A stretch of DNA of 64,000 nucleotides, taken from Oribacterium parvum ACB1 (GTDB taxonomy: Bacteria > Bacillota > Clostridia > Lachnospirales > Lachnospiraceae). Below the pieces are notes generated by a model that saw nothing but the letters and a program-made list of their open reading frames with translations, was not told the DNA's origin and searched no databases. Every line of letters begins with the position of its first letter. The first letter of the stretch is position 1. The translations under genes and the position numbers were made by a program. Below, in pieces: positions 42,208-51,686 of this stretch. Location: contig NZ_KE148312.1 in assembly GCF_000238055.2 (NCBI RefSeq), forward strand, positions 2,104,501 to 2,168,500, given 5' to 3'.

Positions 42208-42410
42208 AAAAAAAACATGGAGTCGAAAAAAAATACACTTTTCCACACTGTATGGCTCAGAATCGGGGCACGCTCTCGCTAACCTCGCCACGTAGGGGAT
42301 ACTAAGCGAAAAACTGCATTTCATTTGTTTTTCGCAAGTACCCACGGGCTCAGATTGCCCCTCTTCAGAGCCATACAGTATGATAATCTACAGATATATT
42401 TTTCGACTCC
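42208..42410 (-). ncRNA. Rod-shaped structured RNA candidate, about 195 nt (possibly 6S-like)
   Basis: The region folds into a long interrupted hairpin. Outer arms GGAGTCG/CGACTCC (42219-42225 with 42404-42410) extend through A/T pairs. Inward come a perfect 12-bp stem, ACTGTATGGCTC with GAGCCATACAGT (42247-42258 with 42368-42379), GGGGC with GCCCC (42265-42269 with 42357-42361), an asymmetric bubble, and an apical stem GCGAAAAAC with GTTTTTCGC (42306-42314 with 42327-42335). On the minus strand the outer stem is followed by eight T residues, a terminator. A promoter-like site ends about seven bases before the first stem base. Length, rod shape and internal bubble recall 6S RNA, but I cannot confirm its consensus. 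An imperfect palindromic mobile repeat is the main alternative. Confidence 0.55.
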
Positions 42411-42416
42411 AAGCTT

Positions 42417-42444
42417 TTTATGACACAGTCTTCAGAGAAATCAA
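42417..42444 (-). promoter_or_regulatory. Possible promoter of the structured RNA
   Basis: On the minus strand TTGATT (42439-42444) and CATAAA (42417-42422) are 16 bases apart, inside the last codons of the DUF1667 gene. The predicted start falls at the base of the RNA's outer stem. Each hexamer matches consensus at four of six positions. Confidence 0.4.
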
Positions 42445-42774
42445 ATGCACTCCTGTATTTAAAAAGTTTTCTACAAGGATGTCTCCTATTCGGATGGGTT
42501 TTGGGATGCGGAAGTTTTTACAGAACGCTTCCGCTTCAGCGAATTTTTCCTTAGGAATCAGGCCTTCGGTACGGACGGGAAGGAGCTCCTTTTCTCCGAT
42601 TATTTTGATTTCTCCTAAAAATTTCTTTTCCTTTGCGAGGGCCTCTTCTATGGCTGCTTCCTTTCCTCTATGGCAGGAATTCCCGTAAACGGCATAAACC
42701 TCATGATCATCATGCTCTACACTGATAAAACAATTTCTTCTGCACACTGTGCAGGTGGTATTGGTTACTTGCAT
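42418..42774 (-). CDS. DUF1667 protein
   Basis: The 118-residue protein has the DUF1667 pattern: a cysteine cluster near the N-terminus (CTVCRRNC, residues about 8-15, and NSCHRGK at about 33) and LLPVRTEGLIPKEKF in the middle. The cysteines suggest a metal or cluster site. In many Clostridia DUF1667 goes with a glycerol-3-phosphate dehydrogenase and an NAD(P)/FAD oxidoreductase. Here it follows glpK by 47 bases, but neither oxidoreductase is present. A structured RNA starts 8 bases after its stop. Confidence 0.88.
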   Translation of the reverse strand: MQVTNTTCTVCRRNCFISVEHDDHEVYAVYGNSCHRGKEAAIEEALAKEKKFLGEIKIIGEKELLPVRTEGLIPKEKFAEAEAFCKNFRIPKPIRIGDILVENFLNTGVHLISLKTVS

Positions 42775-42821
42775 TTTTCCTCGTTTCTATTTGCTCTTTT
42801 ATTTCTCTATTTTTCTCTTTC

Positions 42822-44318
42822 CTACTCCGGCTTATTATAATCGCTTAAGCTTTTCTTTAATGCCTTTTTCCATTCGGAGAGTTTCATTTCTCTTTCCTCT
42901 CGAAGCATTTTCGGGAAGAATTCCATTTCCACATGGTGCCTTTCCTCAAGGCTCTCCATAGAAGGATAAAAACCGCAATAAAGACCGGCGAGATACGCCG
43001 CGCCTAATGCCGTAGTTTCAATGCAGACCGGTCGAATCACCGAAGCCTGCATAATATCCGCTTGAAATTGCATGAGAAAATTATTGCCGGAGGCTCCTCC
43101 ATCTACGCGAAGACTTCTCAGTCTTTGTCCGGTATCCTGTTCCATGGCATTTAGTAAATCTCTGCTCTGAAAGGCAATCGATTCTAAAGCAGCACGAATA
43201 AGGTGATTTTTATTTACTCCCCGGGTAAGACCGGTAATGGATCCTCTTGCCTCCGGGTCCCAATACGGTGCTCCTAACCCTGTAAAAGCAGGTACGATAT
43301 AGCAACCGTGCGTATCCTTTACCTTAGTCGCAAAATATTCCGAATCTTTAGAATCATCCAGAAGATGCAATTCATCCCTTAACCACTGGATCACGGCTCC
43401 CGCAACATAGACAGAACCCTCCAGCGCATAGAAGACTTTATCGTTAATGCCAAAAGCAATCGTACTAAGCAGTCCGTGATGAGAAGGGACGCAGTCTTCC
43501 CCCGTATTCATGAGCATAAAACAGCCCGTGCCGTATGTATTTTTCACATCGCCTTTTTGAAAACAGCATTGTCCGAAAAGTGCCGCCTGTTGGTCTCCTG
43601 CCACTCCGCAGATTGGAATTTTTCTTCCGAAATATTCCTCGTCCGTCTCTCCGAAAAAGGAAGAAGAAGGGCGAACCTCAGGAAGCATGGCCTTGGGAAT
43701 TCGGAAAAGCGCGCAAAGCTCCGTATCCCATTCGAGGCTATGGATATTAAATAAAAGCGTTCTGCTCGCATTACTATAGTCGGTAACGAAGCATCTTCCT
43801 TTGGTTAAATTATAAATCAGCCAGGTATCCACAGTTCCGAAGCAAAGCTCTCCACTTTCCGCTCTTTCCCTTGCTCCCTCCACATGGTCTAAAATCCAGG
43901 AAAGCTTGGTTGCGGAAAAATAGGGATCAAAGACCAATCCCGTCTTCTCTTTAATAAGCTCTATGGTAGAGGGATCTTCCTTTGTCATCTTCTCTATCAT
44001 TTCCGTGGTTCTTCTGCACTGCCAAACAATGGCCGGATATATCGGGAGACCTGTTGCCCGATCCCAAACCAGAGTCGTTTCTCTTTGGTTCGTGATGCCG
44101 ATAGCCTTAATTTTAGAAGGGCTGACTCCCGACTTCTCTATCGCTTCTCTTGCCGCAGCAAGCTCTGCCTGCCAGATTTCATTTCCATGATGTTCTACAT
44201 AGCCCGCCTTCGGATAGTACTGTGGGAATTCCTTTTGAGCGGAAGAAACGGGTCTTCCCTCTTCGTTAAAAAGTATCGCTCTTGTGCTTGTTGTTCCCGC
44301 ATCGAGTGCCAGTATCAT
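42822..44318 (-). CDS. glpK: Glycerol kinase
   Basis: GlpK phosphorylates glycerol to glycerol-3-phosphate in the cytosol. The 498 residues have the FGGY kinase layout: [18 protein letters not shown] at the N-terminus, [40 protein letters not shown] and the ATP-site [20 protein letters not shown] (20 residues). The family HPr-phosphorylated histidine loop was not confirmed. It lies 30 bases after an aminotransferase gene and is followed by DUF1667. No glycerol facilitator or dehydrogenase is in the window. Confidence 0.97.
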   Translation of the reverse strand: MILALDAGTTSTRAILFNEEGRPVSSAQKEFPQYYPKAGYVEHHGNEIWQAELAAAREAIEKSGVSPSKIKAIGITNQRETTLVWDRATGLPIYPAIVWQCRRTTEMIEKMTKEDPSTIELIKEKTGLVFDPYFSATKLSWILDHVEGARERAESGELCFGTVDTWLIYNLTKGRCFVTDYSNASRTLLFNIHSLEWDTELCALFRIPKAMLPEVRPSSSFFGETDEEYFGRKIPICGVAGDQQAALFGQCCFQKGDVKNTYGTGCFMLMNTGEDCVPSHHGLLSTIAFGINDKVFYALEGSVYVAGAVIQWLRDELHLLDDSKDSEYFATKVKDTHGCYIVPAFTGLGAPYWDPEARGSITGLTRGVNKNHLIRAALESIAFQSRDLLNAMEQDTGQRLRSLRVDGGASGNNFLMQFQADIMQASVIRPVCIETTALGAAYLAGLYCGFYPSMESLEERHHVEMEFFPKMLREEREMKLSEWKKALKKSLSDYNKPE

Positions 44319-44348
44319 AATCTTTTCCTCTTTTTTTAATCCACTTTT

Positions 44349-45422
44349 TTATAATAATCCGCGATTTTGTAAATCTTGAAAGGCTTTCACTAAGATGCTG
44401 TTATCTTTGTGACTTAGCGCTCCGATGTGCCCGACACGGAAGATTTTCTCTTTCATATCTCCACCATTCGGACAAATCCAAATCCCGTATTCCTCCTTAA
44501 GACGGAGAACTATTTCATAAGCATTTCCCACAATCGGATGCAGGGGAGTTACCGCATTGGCAGGACTTTCAGACACAAATTCAAAGGGCAAATTCTTTAC
44601 TTTCTCTCGAAAATCCTCAGCCTGCAAGGCTACTCTTTCCACTTCTTTCTCTACACCGCCCAGTCTCTCAATTTCCTTAAGTCTCGCATGAATTTGTAAA
44701 AGAATCCCGACTGCCGGAGTGAAGGGCGTCTGCCCTCTCTCCTGATTTTTCAACATGTCCTGTAAATTAAAATACATGCTTTTTGTTTTTAGATCGTTCA
44801 CTCTCTCTACCGCTTTTTCCGATAAGACGATAATGGAAATGCCCGGAGGACAGGCTAAAACCTTCTGAGATCCCGTTATCATAATATCCGCTTTTACTTT
44901 ATCCATGTCAAAAGGATCCGCCAGAAAAGAAGATACACAATCACAGACAAAAAACAAATGATTTTTCTCGCAAAATGCCCCAAGCATTTCGGTATCATAT
45001 AGTACTCCTGTCGAGGTTTCATCCACATTGACAAGAAGTCCCGTAAAGCCCTGCCCGTCATACTCGTAGAGTTTTTCTTTGCTGAGCTTTTTTCCATGCT
45101 CGAGTTCAATCTGAACATAGGGAATTTCATGGATTTCACAAAGACGTACAAAGCGCTCTCCAAAACTTCCTCCGTTAATCACTAAAAGCTTGTCTTCCTT
45201 TGTGAAGCAGTTCATCACCACGGCTTCCATGGAGCCCGTGCTGGAACAAGTCATAAAGACAGCTCGAGCATTCCGCCCTGCCTTACTGTACTTTAAGATA
45301 TATTTTTCATTTTCCAGCATGATTTCGGAGAACTCCGAAGTTCTGAAATAGGGTACCTGCTCTGCTCCGACTGAAAGTATTTCCTCCGATGCCATCACCG
45401 GACCAACCGTAAAATTAATCAT
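44349..45422 (-). CDS. Class V aminotransferase (alanine-glyoxylate / phosphonate type)
   Basis: The 357-residue PLP enzyme belongs to fold type I, class V. It begins [16 protein letters not shown], has [18 protein letters not shown] for phosphate binding, [13 protein letters not shown] with the cofactor Asp, and the PLP lysine in [13 protein letters not shown] near residue 190. Close relatives include alanine-glyoxylate, serine-pyruvate and 2-aminoethylphosphonate aminotransferases; I cannot tell which. It sits between a radical SAM gene and glpK on the same strand. No phosphonate genes are near. Confidence 0.85.
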   Translation of the reverse strand: MINFTVGPVMASEEILSVGAEQVPYFRTSEFSEIMLENEKYILKYSKAGRNARAVFMTCSSTGSMEAVVMNCFTKEDKLLVINGGSFGERFVRLCEIHEIPYVQIELEHGKKLSKEKLYEYDGQGFTGLLVNVDETSTGVLYDTEMLGAFCEKNHLFFVCDCVSSFLADPFDMDKVKADIMITGSQKVLACPPGISIIVLSEKAVERVNDLKTKSMYFNLQDMLKNQERGQTPFTPAVGILLQIHARLKEIERLGGVEKEVERVALQAEDFREKVKNLPFEFVSESPANAVTPLHPIVGNAYEIVLRLKEEYGIWICPNGGDMKEKIFRVGHIGALSHKDNSILVKAFQDLQNRGLL

Positions 45423-45460
45423 TGCTTCTCCTTTAAAAAAATTTTCCTTTAAACCGGTTT

Positions 45461-46366
45461 CTAGACGGAAAACTCCGGTATAAAGCTTTCCTTCGCGCTT
45501 TCCCCCTCTTGGATAAACGCATTCTCCATTCCTAAAGAAAGGGCGTAATCTACAAGCTTTTGATATTCCTTTCCGAAGACCTTCCTATCTATCTCCGGAA
45601 AACGAGCTAAATCACCAAAAGGAGTATACTGCGAAAGAAGACTGTATAGTATATGATTTCCATATCGACCGAAACTGTATTTTAATATTTGTTTTCCCTG
45701 ATATACCTGCCCCGGAAGGAGAAGATGGCGAAGAATGACTCCTTTTTTTAAGATTTCCCCTTCAAACAGGAACTCCGGGCATTGTCGAACGGCTTCTTCC
45801 AAGGCTTCTTTTGCAATCTCCGGATAATTTTTCGCCCTTGAATAACGCGCAGAAATTTCCTCTTCCCAGTACTTAAAGTCCATAAGGTAAATGTCTATTA
45901 AGCCTTCAAACTCCTGTAAAACCCGAGCTCTTTGGTATCCCGAAGAATTCCAGACAAAGGGAAGGCTAAAGCCTCTCTCCCGGGCAAGCTGCATGGCGTC
46001 TCTAACACTTCTACTATAGTGCTCCGCCGTTACAAAATTGATGTTATAACAGCCCTCGTTTTCTAAGCGATAAAATAGTTCTACTAACTCTTCTACACTT
46101 ATTTCCTTCCCGGATTCTTTTCGGGAAAGCTTCTGATTCTGACAATATACACAGGAAAGTCCGCAGGAGGAAAAGAAAATGGTTCCGCTTCCCTTCGTCC
46201 CGCTAAGGCAGGGCTCTTCCCAGAAATGGGCTGCTGCACGACCGATATGCATGCTTGTTCCGGCCTTACAAAAGCCCCTCTGCCCCTCTTCTCTATTTAC
46301 TTTGCATTCCCTCCCGCAAAGCACACAGGAGCGGTAAGAGAGATTTTCTTCTATATCCATTTGCAT
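45461..46366 (-). CDS. PflA-like radical SAM protein (COG1313 type)
   Basis: The 301-residue protein has an N-terminal Cys pair region ([12 protein letters not shown] and GFCKAG) and the radical SAM motif in [12 protein letters not shown] (CxxxCxxC) near residue 68. [14 protein letters not shown] and IYLMDFKYW fit the PflA-related COG1313 family, whose members are predicted activases or modifying enzymes without a known substrate. It is the first gene of the operon with the aminotransferase and glpK, 38 bases before the former. An AGGGAAA sequence precedes the ATG. Confidence 0.88.
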   Translation of the reverse strand: MQMDIEENLSYRSCVLCGRECKVNREEGQRGFCKAGTSMHIGRAAAHFWEEPCLSGTKGSGTIFFSSCGLSCVYCQNQKLSRKESGKEISVEELVELFYRLENEGCYNINFVTAEHYSRSVRDAMQLARERGFSLPFVWNSSGYQRARVLQEFEGLIDIYLMDFKYWEEEISARYSRAKNYPEIAKEALEEAVRQCPEFLFEGEILKKGVILRHLLLPGQVYQGKQILKYSFGRYGNHILYSLLSQYTPFGDLARFPEIDRKVFGKEYQKLVDYALSLGMENAFIQEGESAKESFIPEFSV

Positions 46367-46568
46367 TAATCGTTTCCCTAGTTCTAAATTACTGCTTCTA
46401 CATTACACTTTCCACTATCCAAACCAGATATCTCAGGCTCCGACTTCGTCTTTTGTTAAAAGCAAATATTGCTCGCTTTGCAATCCGTACTCATTATACA
46501 GTAAAAGTTCAGTCTACAGAATTTGACAATCCTGATTTTCTCTACAAGCTATGTCAAAGTCGTCGTTC

Positions 46569-46597
46569 TTGTGTATTTTATCGAAAACTGTTAAAAT
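46569..46597 (+). promoter_or_regulatory. Probable ppiB promoter
   Basis: TTGTGT (46569-46574) and TAAAAT (46592-46597) are 17 bases apart, about 40 bases before the ppiB start. The rest of the 269-base divergent region upstream (from 46367) holds nothing else I can support. Confidence 0.55.
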
Positions 46598-46635
46598 CCC
46601 CTTGTTATATTGATTTTATATGAAGGAGAAATAAA

Positions 46636-47121
46636 ATGGCAAATCCTATTGTACGAATTACCATGGATAGTAGCAAGACTATTCGATTAGAATTATACCC
46701 CGAAATCGCGCCAATTACGGTGGAAAATTTCCTTGACTTAGTAAACAAAGGTTTTTATAACGGCTTAACTTTCCATCGCATTATTCCGGGTTTCATGATT
46801 CAGGGCGGAGATCCCTCCGGAAACGGAACAGGCGGTCCGGGATACAGCATTAAAGGTGAGTTTAAATCGAACGGTGTAAATAACACAATGAAACATGAGC
46901 GAGGCGTAATCTCCATGGCGAGAGCCTTTGATCCGAACTCTGCAGGTTCGCAGTTCTTTATCATGCATAAGGATGCACCGCACTTAGACGGAGAATATGC
47001 CGCTTTCGGTAAGGTAATTGAAGGACTGGAAGCCGTGGATGAGATTGCTTCCGTAGAAACAGGATTCCAAGATGCACCGGTTAAAAAAGTAGTGATGGAA
47101 AAGGTGGAAGTGGAATCATAA
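46636..47121 (+). CDS. ppiB: Peptidyl-prolyl cis-trans isomerase, cyclophilin type
   Basis: The 161-residue cytosolic cyclophilin speeds proline isomerisation during folding. It has the family core: [20 protein letters not shown], then [51 protein letters not shown] (20 residues) and [13 protein letters not shown]. No signal peptide is present. It is a single plus-strand gene divergent from the radical SAM operon, with GAAGGAG upstream. Confidence 0.97.
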   Translation: MANPIVRITMDSSKTIRLELYPEIAPITVENFLDLVNKGFYNGLTFHRIIPGFMIQGGDPSGNGTGGPGYSIKGEFKSNGVNNTMKHERGVISMARAFDPNSAGSQFFIMHKDAPHLDGEYAAFGKVIEGLEAVDEIASVETGFQDAPVKKVVMEKVEVES

Positions 47122-47193
47122 AAAACCGTTTCAGCTTTTTGTAAGCCCGTTTTGTCCTATAAGCAAAAATCAGCAATGAAATAGGAAATATAC

Positions 47194-47218
47194 AAAAAGC
47201 CCCCTCGAAAGAGGGGGC
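47194..47218 (-). terminator. Terminator of rnpB
   Basis: GCCCCCTC and GAGGGGGC form a perfect 8-bp GC-rich stem with a four-base loop. On the minus strand it is followed by TTTTTG. It directly follows the 3' end of the RNase P RNA. Confidence 0.93.
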
Positions 47219-47550
47219 TAAAGTATTGCTGTAAGCCGGGTTATGTTGAAAATGGTCATCTATCTAGGACTTACGTCACCATAAGTCTCAAGCGGTCTAC
47301 CCGAGAGCAGACGAGCAGCCTTATGCTCTCTGTTGACCTTGCTTCGGATGGGGTTTACATTGCATTTCCTGTTACCAGGAAACCGGTGATCTCTTACATC
47401 GCCTTTTCACCCTTACCGTATAAACGGCGGTTATTTTCTGTTGCACTTTCCTGTGAGTCGCCTCAACCTGACGTTATCAGGCATCCTGCTCTATGAAGCC
47501 CGGACTTTCCTCTCCCGGTTTCCCGGCAGCGACCATTCACAATACTTTAG
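47216..47550 (-). ncRNA. rnpB: RNase P RNA, bacterial class A
   Basis: This is the catalytic RNA that cuts tRNA 5' leaders. The P1 helix CTAAAGTATTG/CAATACTTTAG closes the molecule. Near the 5' end is GAGGAAAGTCCGGGCTTCAT, the P4 5' strand region, and AGTGCAACAGAAAATAACCG is the expected P10-J11/12 segment. ACCCGGCTTACAG near the 3' end holds the P4 3' strand. The features fit the class A layout rather than Bacillus class B. A promoter and a terminator flank it, so it is made independently of ptsI. Confidence 0.95.
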
Positions 47551-47556
47551 GCTCCT

Positions 47557-47585
47557 AGTGTACTTCAGGATACTTTTCCCGTCAA
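47557..47585 (-). promoter_or_regulatory. Promoter of rnpB
   Basis: On the minus strand TTGACG (47580-47585) and TACACT (47557-47562) are 17 bases apart, just after the ptsI stop. The predicted start is close to 47550, at the RNase P RNA 5' end. Confidence 0.8.
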
Positions 47586-47592
47586 CGAAATC

Positions 47593-49257
47593 CTATTCTT
47601 CCTTTTGACTTTCGCTTTCCAGTATTCTTCCCTTAAGCGGAAGGATTGACGGCACATTAACGGAAAGTTTTGTCACTCCAATTGATAAGAAAAAGGGAAG
47701 CAAAGAAGAATCTGCCGCCATCTCTCCACAAATTCCGATAGGAATTCCGATTTTATGCGATTTTTCCACTATTTTACGAATTGCCTTAAGAACGGCAGGA
47801 TGATGAGCCAAATGCACTTCTCCATTAGTCCCGTTTTCTCTATCCATAGCCATAAGATACTGGCTTAAGTCATTGCTTCCTATCGAAAAGAAATCCACTT
47901 CCTTTGCAATATCTTCCAGAATAAATAAGAGAGCAGGAACTTCTACCATAATTCCCAGCGATATTTTTTCCGAATATGCTTGTCCTTCTTGCATTAATTC
48001 TTCTTTGCACTGTTCTATTATCTTCTTGGTTTCCAAGACTTCTTCAATTGAAGAAATCATCGGAAGAAGGATGGACAGATTTCCATATAGGGATGCACGA
48101 AGCAATGCACGAATCTGTGCTTTGAATAAAGCTCTTTCCCGTAAGCATAAGCGAATTCCTCTTATCCCCAAGGCGGGATTCTTTTCCTTTTCCTGTAAAA
48201 GATAAGGTACTTCTTTGTCCGCTCCTATATCGAAAACACGGACTACCACCTCTTTTTCCTTCATCTTTTCTAAAACTTCTCTATATAACAAGAATTGCTC
48301 CTCTTCTGAGGGGGCTGCATTCCTGTTCATATATAAAAATTCGGATCGAAAGAGGCCTATTCCGTCCGCCCCATTTTCCAACGCAACTTCTGCGCCCGTT
48401 TCATCTGCGATATTGGCAAAAACCTGCATGATTTTTCCGTCTTTACTGATGCACTGCTTATTTTTTAAATCGTGCAATGCCTTTCTTTTCTCTTCCTCCT
48501 TAGCTTGCTTTAGCCGATACTCCTCTAAAAGATCCTTATCCGGATCCAGAAAGGCTGTTCCGCTAAATCCATCCAAAATACAAAGCCTTCCTTCCATTTC
48601 CGGAGAAATCTCCTGACACTGTACCAAAGCAGGAATCCCTATAGAACGGGAAAGAATCGCGGTATGACTGAACAAGGAGCCCTCTCTTGTAACAAAGCCG
48701 AGAAAAGTATTTTTTCGATATCGCATCGTGTCGGAAGGACTTAAGTCCTCTCCCATCAAGATAAAGGGCGTACTTTCCTCGTCATCCTTGATTCCTCTAA
48801 GGCAAGAAAGCAAAATATGTCGAAGATCCTCTAAGTCCCTTTTTCTTTCCCTAAAATACATATCATCCGAATCGGAAAAATGAGCTAATTGAGCAGAAAA
48901 TACGGACTGTATGGCAAAATCCGCAGAACTGCCCTTCTGAATTTCCCGACAGATCATTTTGTGTAGCTCAACATCTTTCAAAATCAAAGCATGGAAAGCA
49001 AAGATTGACGCACTGTCTTTATCTGTTTCCTGCAGTGCCCTTTTATAAAAGGTATTTTCCTTCTCAATTGCCTGTTCAATAGCCCGCTCCAATATATGTA
49101 TTTCATTTTCCGGAAAAATAGTTCCGGAAGCGCCAAGCTTATCTTTGCTTGTTTCTTCCGGCTTTGCGGAAAAAGTCTCTTGTTCTTCTTCCAACCTGTA
49201 TTTTATTCTACCAATTGCAATTCCGGGAAATACGGAAATCCCATGCAGCAATTCCAT
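47593..49257 (-). CDS. ptsI: Phosphoenolpyruvate-protein phosphotransferase (enzyme I)
   Basis: Enzyme I moves phosphate from PEP to HPr and starts PTS sugar uptake. I choose ATG 49257 because it aligns with the family start (MELLHGISVFPGIAIGR); in-frame TTG 49281 and ATG 49269 are alternatives and ribosome sites are weak. The phospho-histidine is in REGSLFSHTAILSRSIGIPA (20 residues), a looser version of the GGxTSHxAI motif. The PEP domain has GADGIGLFRSEFLYM, SIGSNDLSQYLMAMDR and the catalytic Cys in GICGEMAADSSLLP. It follows the amylosucrase-like gene closely and is probably in its operon. No HPr gene is in the window. Confidence 0.95.
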   Translation of the reverse strand: MELLHGISVFPGIAIGRIKYRLEEEQETFSAKPEETSKDKLGASGTIFPENEIHILERAIEQAIEKENTFYKRALQETDKDSASIFAFHALILKDVELHKMICREIQKGSSADFAIQSVFSAQLAHFSDSDDMYFRERKRDLEDLRHILLSCLRGIKDDEESTPFILMGEDLSPSDTMRYRKNTFLGFVTREGSLFSHTAILSRSIGIPALVQCQEISPEMEGRLCILDGFSGTAFLDPDKDLLEEYRLKQAKEEEKRKALHDLKNKQCISKDGKIMQVFANIADETGAEVALENGADGIGLFRSEFLYMNRNAAPSEEEQFLLYREVLEKMKEKEVVVRVFDIGADKEVPYLLQEKEKNPALGIRGIRLCLRERALFKAQIRALLRASLYGNLSILLPMISSIEEVLETKKIIEQCKEELMQEGQAYSEKISLGIMVEVPALLFILEDIAKEVDFFSIGSNDLSQYLMAMDRENGTNGEVHLAHHPAVLKAIRKIVEKSHKIGIPIGICGEMAADSSLLPFFLSIGVTKLSVNVPSILPLKGRILESESQKEE

Positions 49258-49285
49258 CTTCTTACACATTCCCCAATCCAAGCTG

Positions 49286-51424
49286 TTAGAAACCGGTCTT
49301 TAACCAAACAAAATCATGAGAAGGAATAATCAAGTCTCTCGCCTTCATTTTCTTGCCGGTCAACATATTTACATAATCCTCCACCTCGGAAACATACGCA
49401 ACTTCCGTATTGACAGAGAAATTATAGAAGCAAAGAAGCTTTACTCCCTCAAAATATCTGCCAAAAGCCAAAACATGACTGTTTTTTGTATCAATAATCC
49501 ATGTATCCGCCTTATTGGAAAAAGCTATATTTTTCCTTCTTAATTTCTCAAGCTTCAATATTCCGGAATAAATTCTCTCTTCTACCGTACCGACAGTCTG
49601 CCTTTTCTCCGCCTTCTTCCAAGAGAAAGCCCCTCGATGCAAATAACGCGAATCCGTTTTCTTGATAGGATCATCATGGTAACTGTAATCATTTTCCAAG
49701 GCTATCTCATCACCGGAGTAGAGAACCGGAATACCGGAGAGACTCAGAAGAAAAGCATGGAGCATGATATCCAATCGTATAGCATCCTCCATCTTCTGCT
49801 TATTGCCTTCCTTTCCAGCCGCCTCTATTCCGCAAAGGGATGCGGTTGTTCCGCAGAGTCTTGCATCTCCGCGAAGAGGATCGTCATTATAGAGTTCGCC
49901 TCTGGCCTCGGATAAATCCGTAAATCCGCGGAAATAGGCATTTAAGTACGCTTTATGAGGAATTTCTTCCATCCCGAAGTTTCGTAAGAAGGCATAATCC
50001 AAGCCCCAGCCTATATCATCATGGCAACGCAGATAATTCAAGAATACCTTATCTTTTGGCAAGGCAAAAATTTGTCCCAACTGATGTTGTAAGAGTCTGG
50101 TATCCTGTGTTGCCAGTGTATGCCATGTGCTGGCCATCGTGGTCACATTATAAAGAAGATGACATTCCGGCTTTTCCTCAGTTCCGAAGTAAGGCAGTAC
50201 CTTCGTCGGATCCATCACAACCTCTCCAAGAAGCAGAACTCCGGGAGCTACTATTTCCATAGCCATACGGAAAAGACGAATCAGGGTATGCACCTCCGGA
50301 AGATTTCTACAGCAAGTTCCGAGTCTCTTCCAGATATAAGGTACTGCATCTAAACGAAATACATCCGTACCCATGTTGCAAAGATACAAAATATTATCCA
50401 GCATATCGTTAAATACAGTCGGATTGGCATAGTTTAAATCCCACTGATACGGATAAAACGTGGTCATAACCACTTTCTTTATCTCATCACAATAGGTAAA
50501 GTTTCCCGGGGCAGACTCGGGAAAGACTTGCGGAACCGTTTTCTCGAATTCATTGGGAATAACCCAGTTCGGAAAAATAAAATAGCGATCCTGATACTCC
50601 TTCTCTCCCTTCCTTGCTCTCTTAGCCCACTCATGCTCTTCCGAAGTATGATTCATGACAAAGTCCAAACCGATACTGATTCCTTCTCTGTGACACGCCT
50701 TCGATAAGGAACGAAGATCTCCCATTGTGCCGATTTCTGCCTGTATCTTCTGGAAATCGGAAACGGCATAGCCTCCATCAGACTTGTCCTTAGGACTCTC
50801 CAAGATAGGCATCAACTGTAAATAATTGAATCCGCTTTCCTTAATATAATCAAGGTGCTCCTCTACCCCCTTCAAGTTGTTCGCAAAATTGTTCACGTAG
50901 AGCAAAACACCATACTGATCTTTCCCTTTATACCAGTCCGGATCCGCCATCCTCTGCTCATCAAGAAGAAGTAAATCTTCCTCACGACTCAGAGCATATT
51001 TTTCAAGCAGGGACAGAAAGTAGGAAAATGCTTCTTCATCGCCCCTATATAGTTCAAAGTACAACCACTTCATTTCATCAAAATAGGAATTTAGTCGATT
51101 CTGATAAGACTCCAAAGCCCTTTCCTTTATCGATTTAACTTTTTTCGGACGCTTTACCTTCGGCTCGGCTGCCTTTTTTTCTGTAGGCTTTTTCGTGACA
51201 GACTTTGCCGTAGTTTTTTTTGTGTCAGACTTTTTCGTAGTATCTTTCGTGTCAGACTTTGCCATAGTATCTTCAGTGTCAGACTTTGCCATAGTATCTT
51301 TCGTGTCAGACTTTGCCGTAGTCGCCTTTTTTACACTTGTCTTAGTGCTACTAAGCTTTTCTTTATCATCCTTAACCGCCTCTGCTTTTTCCGCCTCTTT
51401 TTCTTTAACAGACTTCGACTTCAT
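49286..51424 (-). CDS. Amylosucrase-like GH13 enzyme
   Basis: The ATG at 51424 follows AGGAGGGGAAAG. After about 100 Lys/Thr/Asp-rich residues the protein is a GH13 enzyme of the amylosucrase/sucrose hydrolase group: NYLQLMPILESPKDKSDGGY, IGLDFVMNHTSEEHEWA, the nucleophile Asp in TDVFRLDAVPYIWK, the acid Glu in LLLGEVVM and CHDDIGWG for the transition-state Asp. Amylosucrase splits sucrose, releases fructose and builds alpha-glucan; hydrolysis is the alternative. The divergent ROK kinase could use the fructose. The N-terminal tail has tandem eight-residue units (KSDTKDTM type). Confidence 0.88.
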   Translation of the reverse strand: MKSKSVKEKEAEKAEAVKDDKEKLSSTKTSVKKATTAKSDTKDTMAKSDTEDTMAKSDTKDTTKKSDTKKTTAKSVTKKPTEKKAAEPKVKRPKKVKSIKERALESYQNRLNSYFDEMKWLYFELYRGDEEAFSYFLSLLEKYALSREEDLLLLDEQRMADPDWYKGKDQYGVLLYVNNFANNLKGVEEHLDYIKESGFNYLQLMPILESPKDKSDGGYAVSDFQKIQAEIGTMGDLRSLSKACHREGISIGLDFVMNHTSEEHEWAKRARKGEKEYQDRYFIFPNWVIPNEFEKTVPQVFPESAPGNFTYCDEIKKVVMTTFYPYQWDLNYANPTVFNDMLDNILYLCNMGTDVFRLDAVPYIWKRLGTCCRNLPEVHTLIRLFRMAMEIVAPGVLLLGEVVMDPTKVLPYFGTEEKPECHLLYNVTTMASTWHTLATQDTRLLQHQLGQIFALPKDKVFLNYLRCHDDIGWGLDYAFLRNFGMEEIPHKAYLNAYFRGFTDLSEARGELYNDDPLRGDARLCGTTASLCGIEAAGKEGNKQKMEDAIRLDIMLHAFLLSLSGIPVLYSGDEIALENDYSYHDDPIKKTDSRYLHRGAFSWKKAEKRQTVGTVEERIYSGILKLEKLRRKNIAFSNKADTWIIDTKNSHVLAFGRYFEGVKLLCFYNFSVNTEVAYVSEVEDYVNMLTGKKMKARDLIIPSHDFVWLKTGF
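51195..51330. repeat. In-frame 24-bp tandem repeats in the amylosucrase N-terminal tail
   Basis: Near-identical 24-base units containing GTGTCAGACTTTGCC recur about five times. They encode Ala-Lys-Ser-Asp-Thr-containing units in a charged tail. Unit length is a multiple of three. Confidence 0.8.
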
Positions 51425-51686
51425 CTTTCCCCTCCTAAGAATCCGATACGTAGTATAACGAGCCTTATTATACCCTAAAAAAAATTGCACAACAAGCCAA
51501 AAGGAAAGGACATTTTTTAGTGAATCCTCTCCTCTTTGCGATTGCATTTTTCCCCTTACTTATATAAACTAATACAGAAAAAGGAAGGTCGGTCAAAGTA
51601 ATAAATTATACATAAATAATAAAAAGAGGACATTTCCGATAAAGCATTTCCATTATGAACTACTTTTAGAAAATCGAGGTGAATCT

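Noticed and set aside
42208-42410. Insertion sequence or MITE with terminal inverted repeats
   Set aside because: The inverted arms could suggest a mobile element, but no target duplication was seen and the T8 run and promoter position fit an RNA gene better. It is kept as the alternative explanation.
46255-46623. 122-residue plus-strand frame before ppiB
   Set aside because: It overlaps the radical SAM gene on the other strand, has no ribosome site and looks like random translation.
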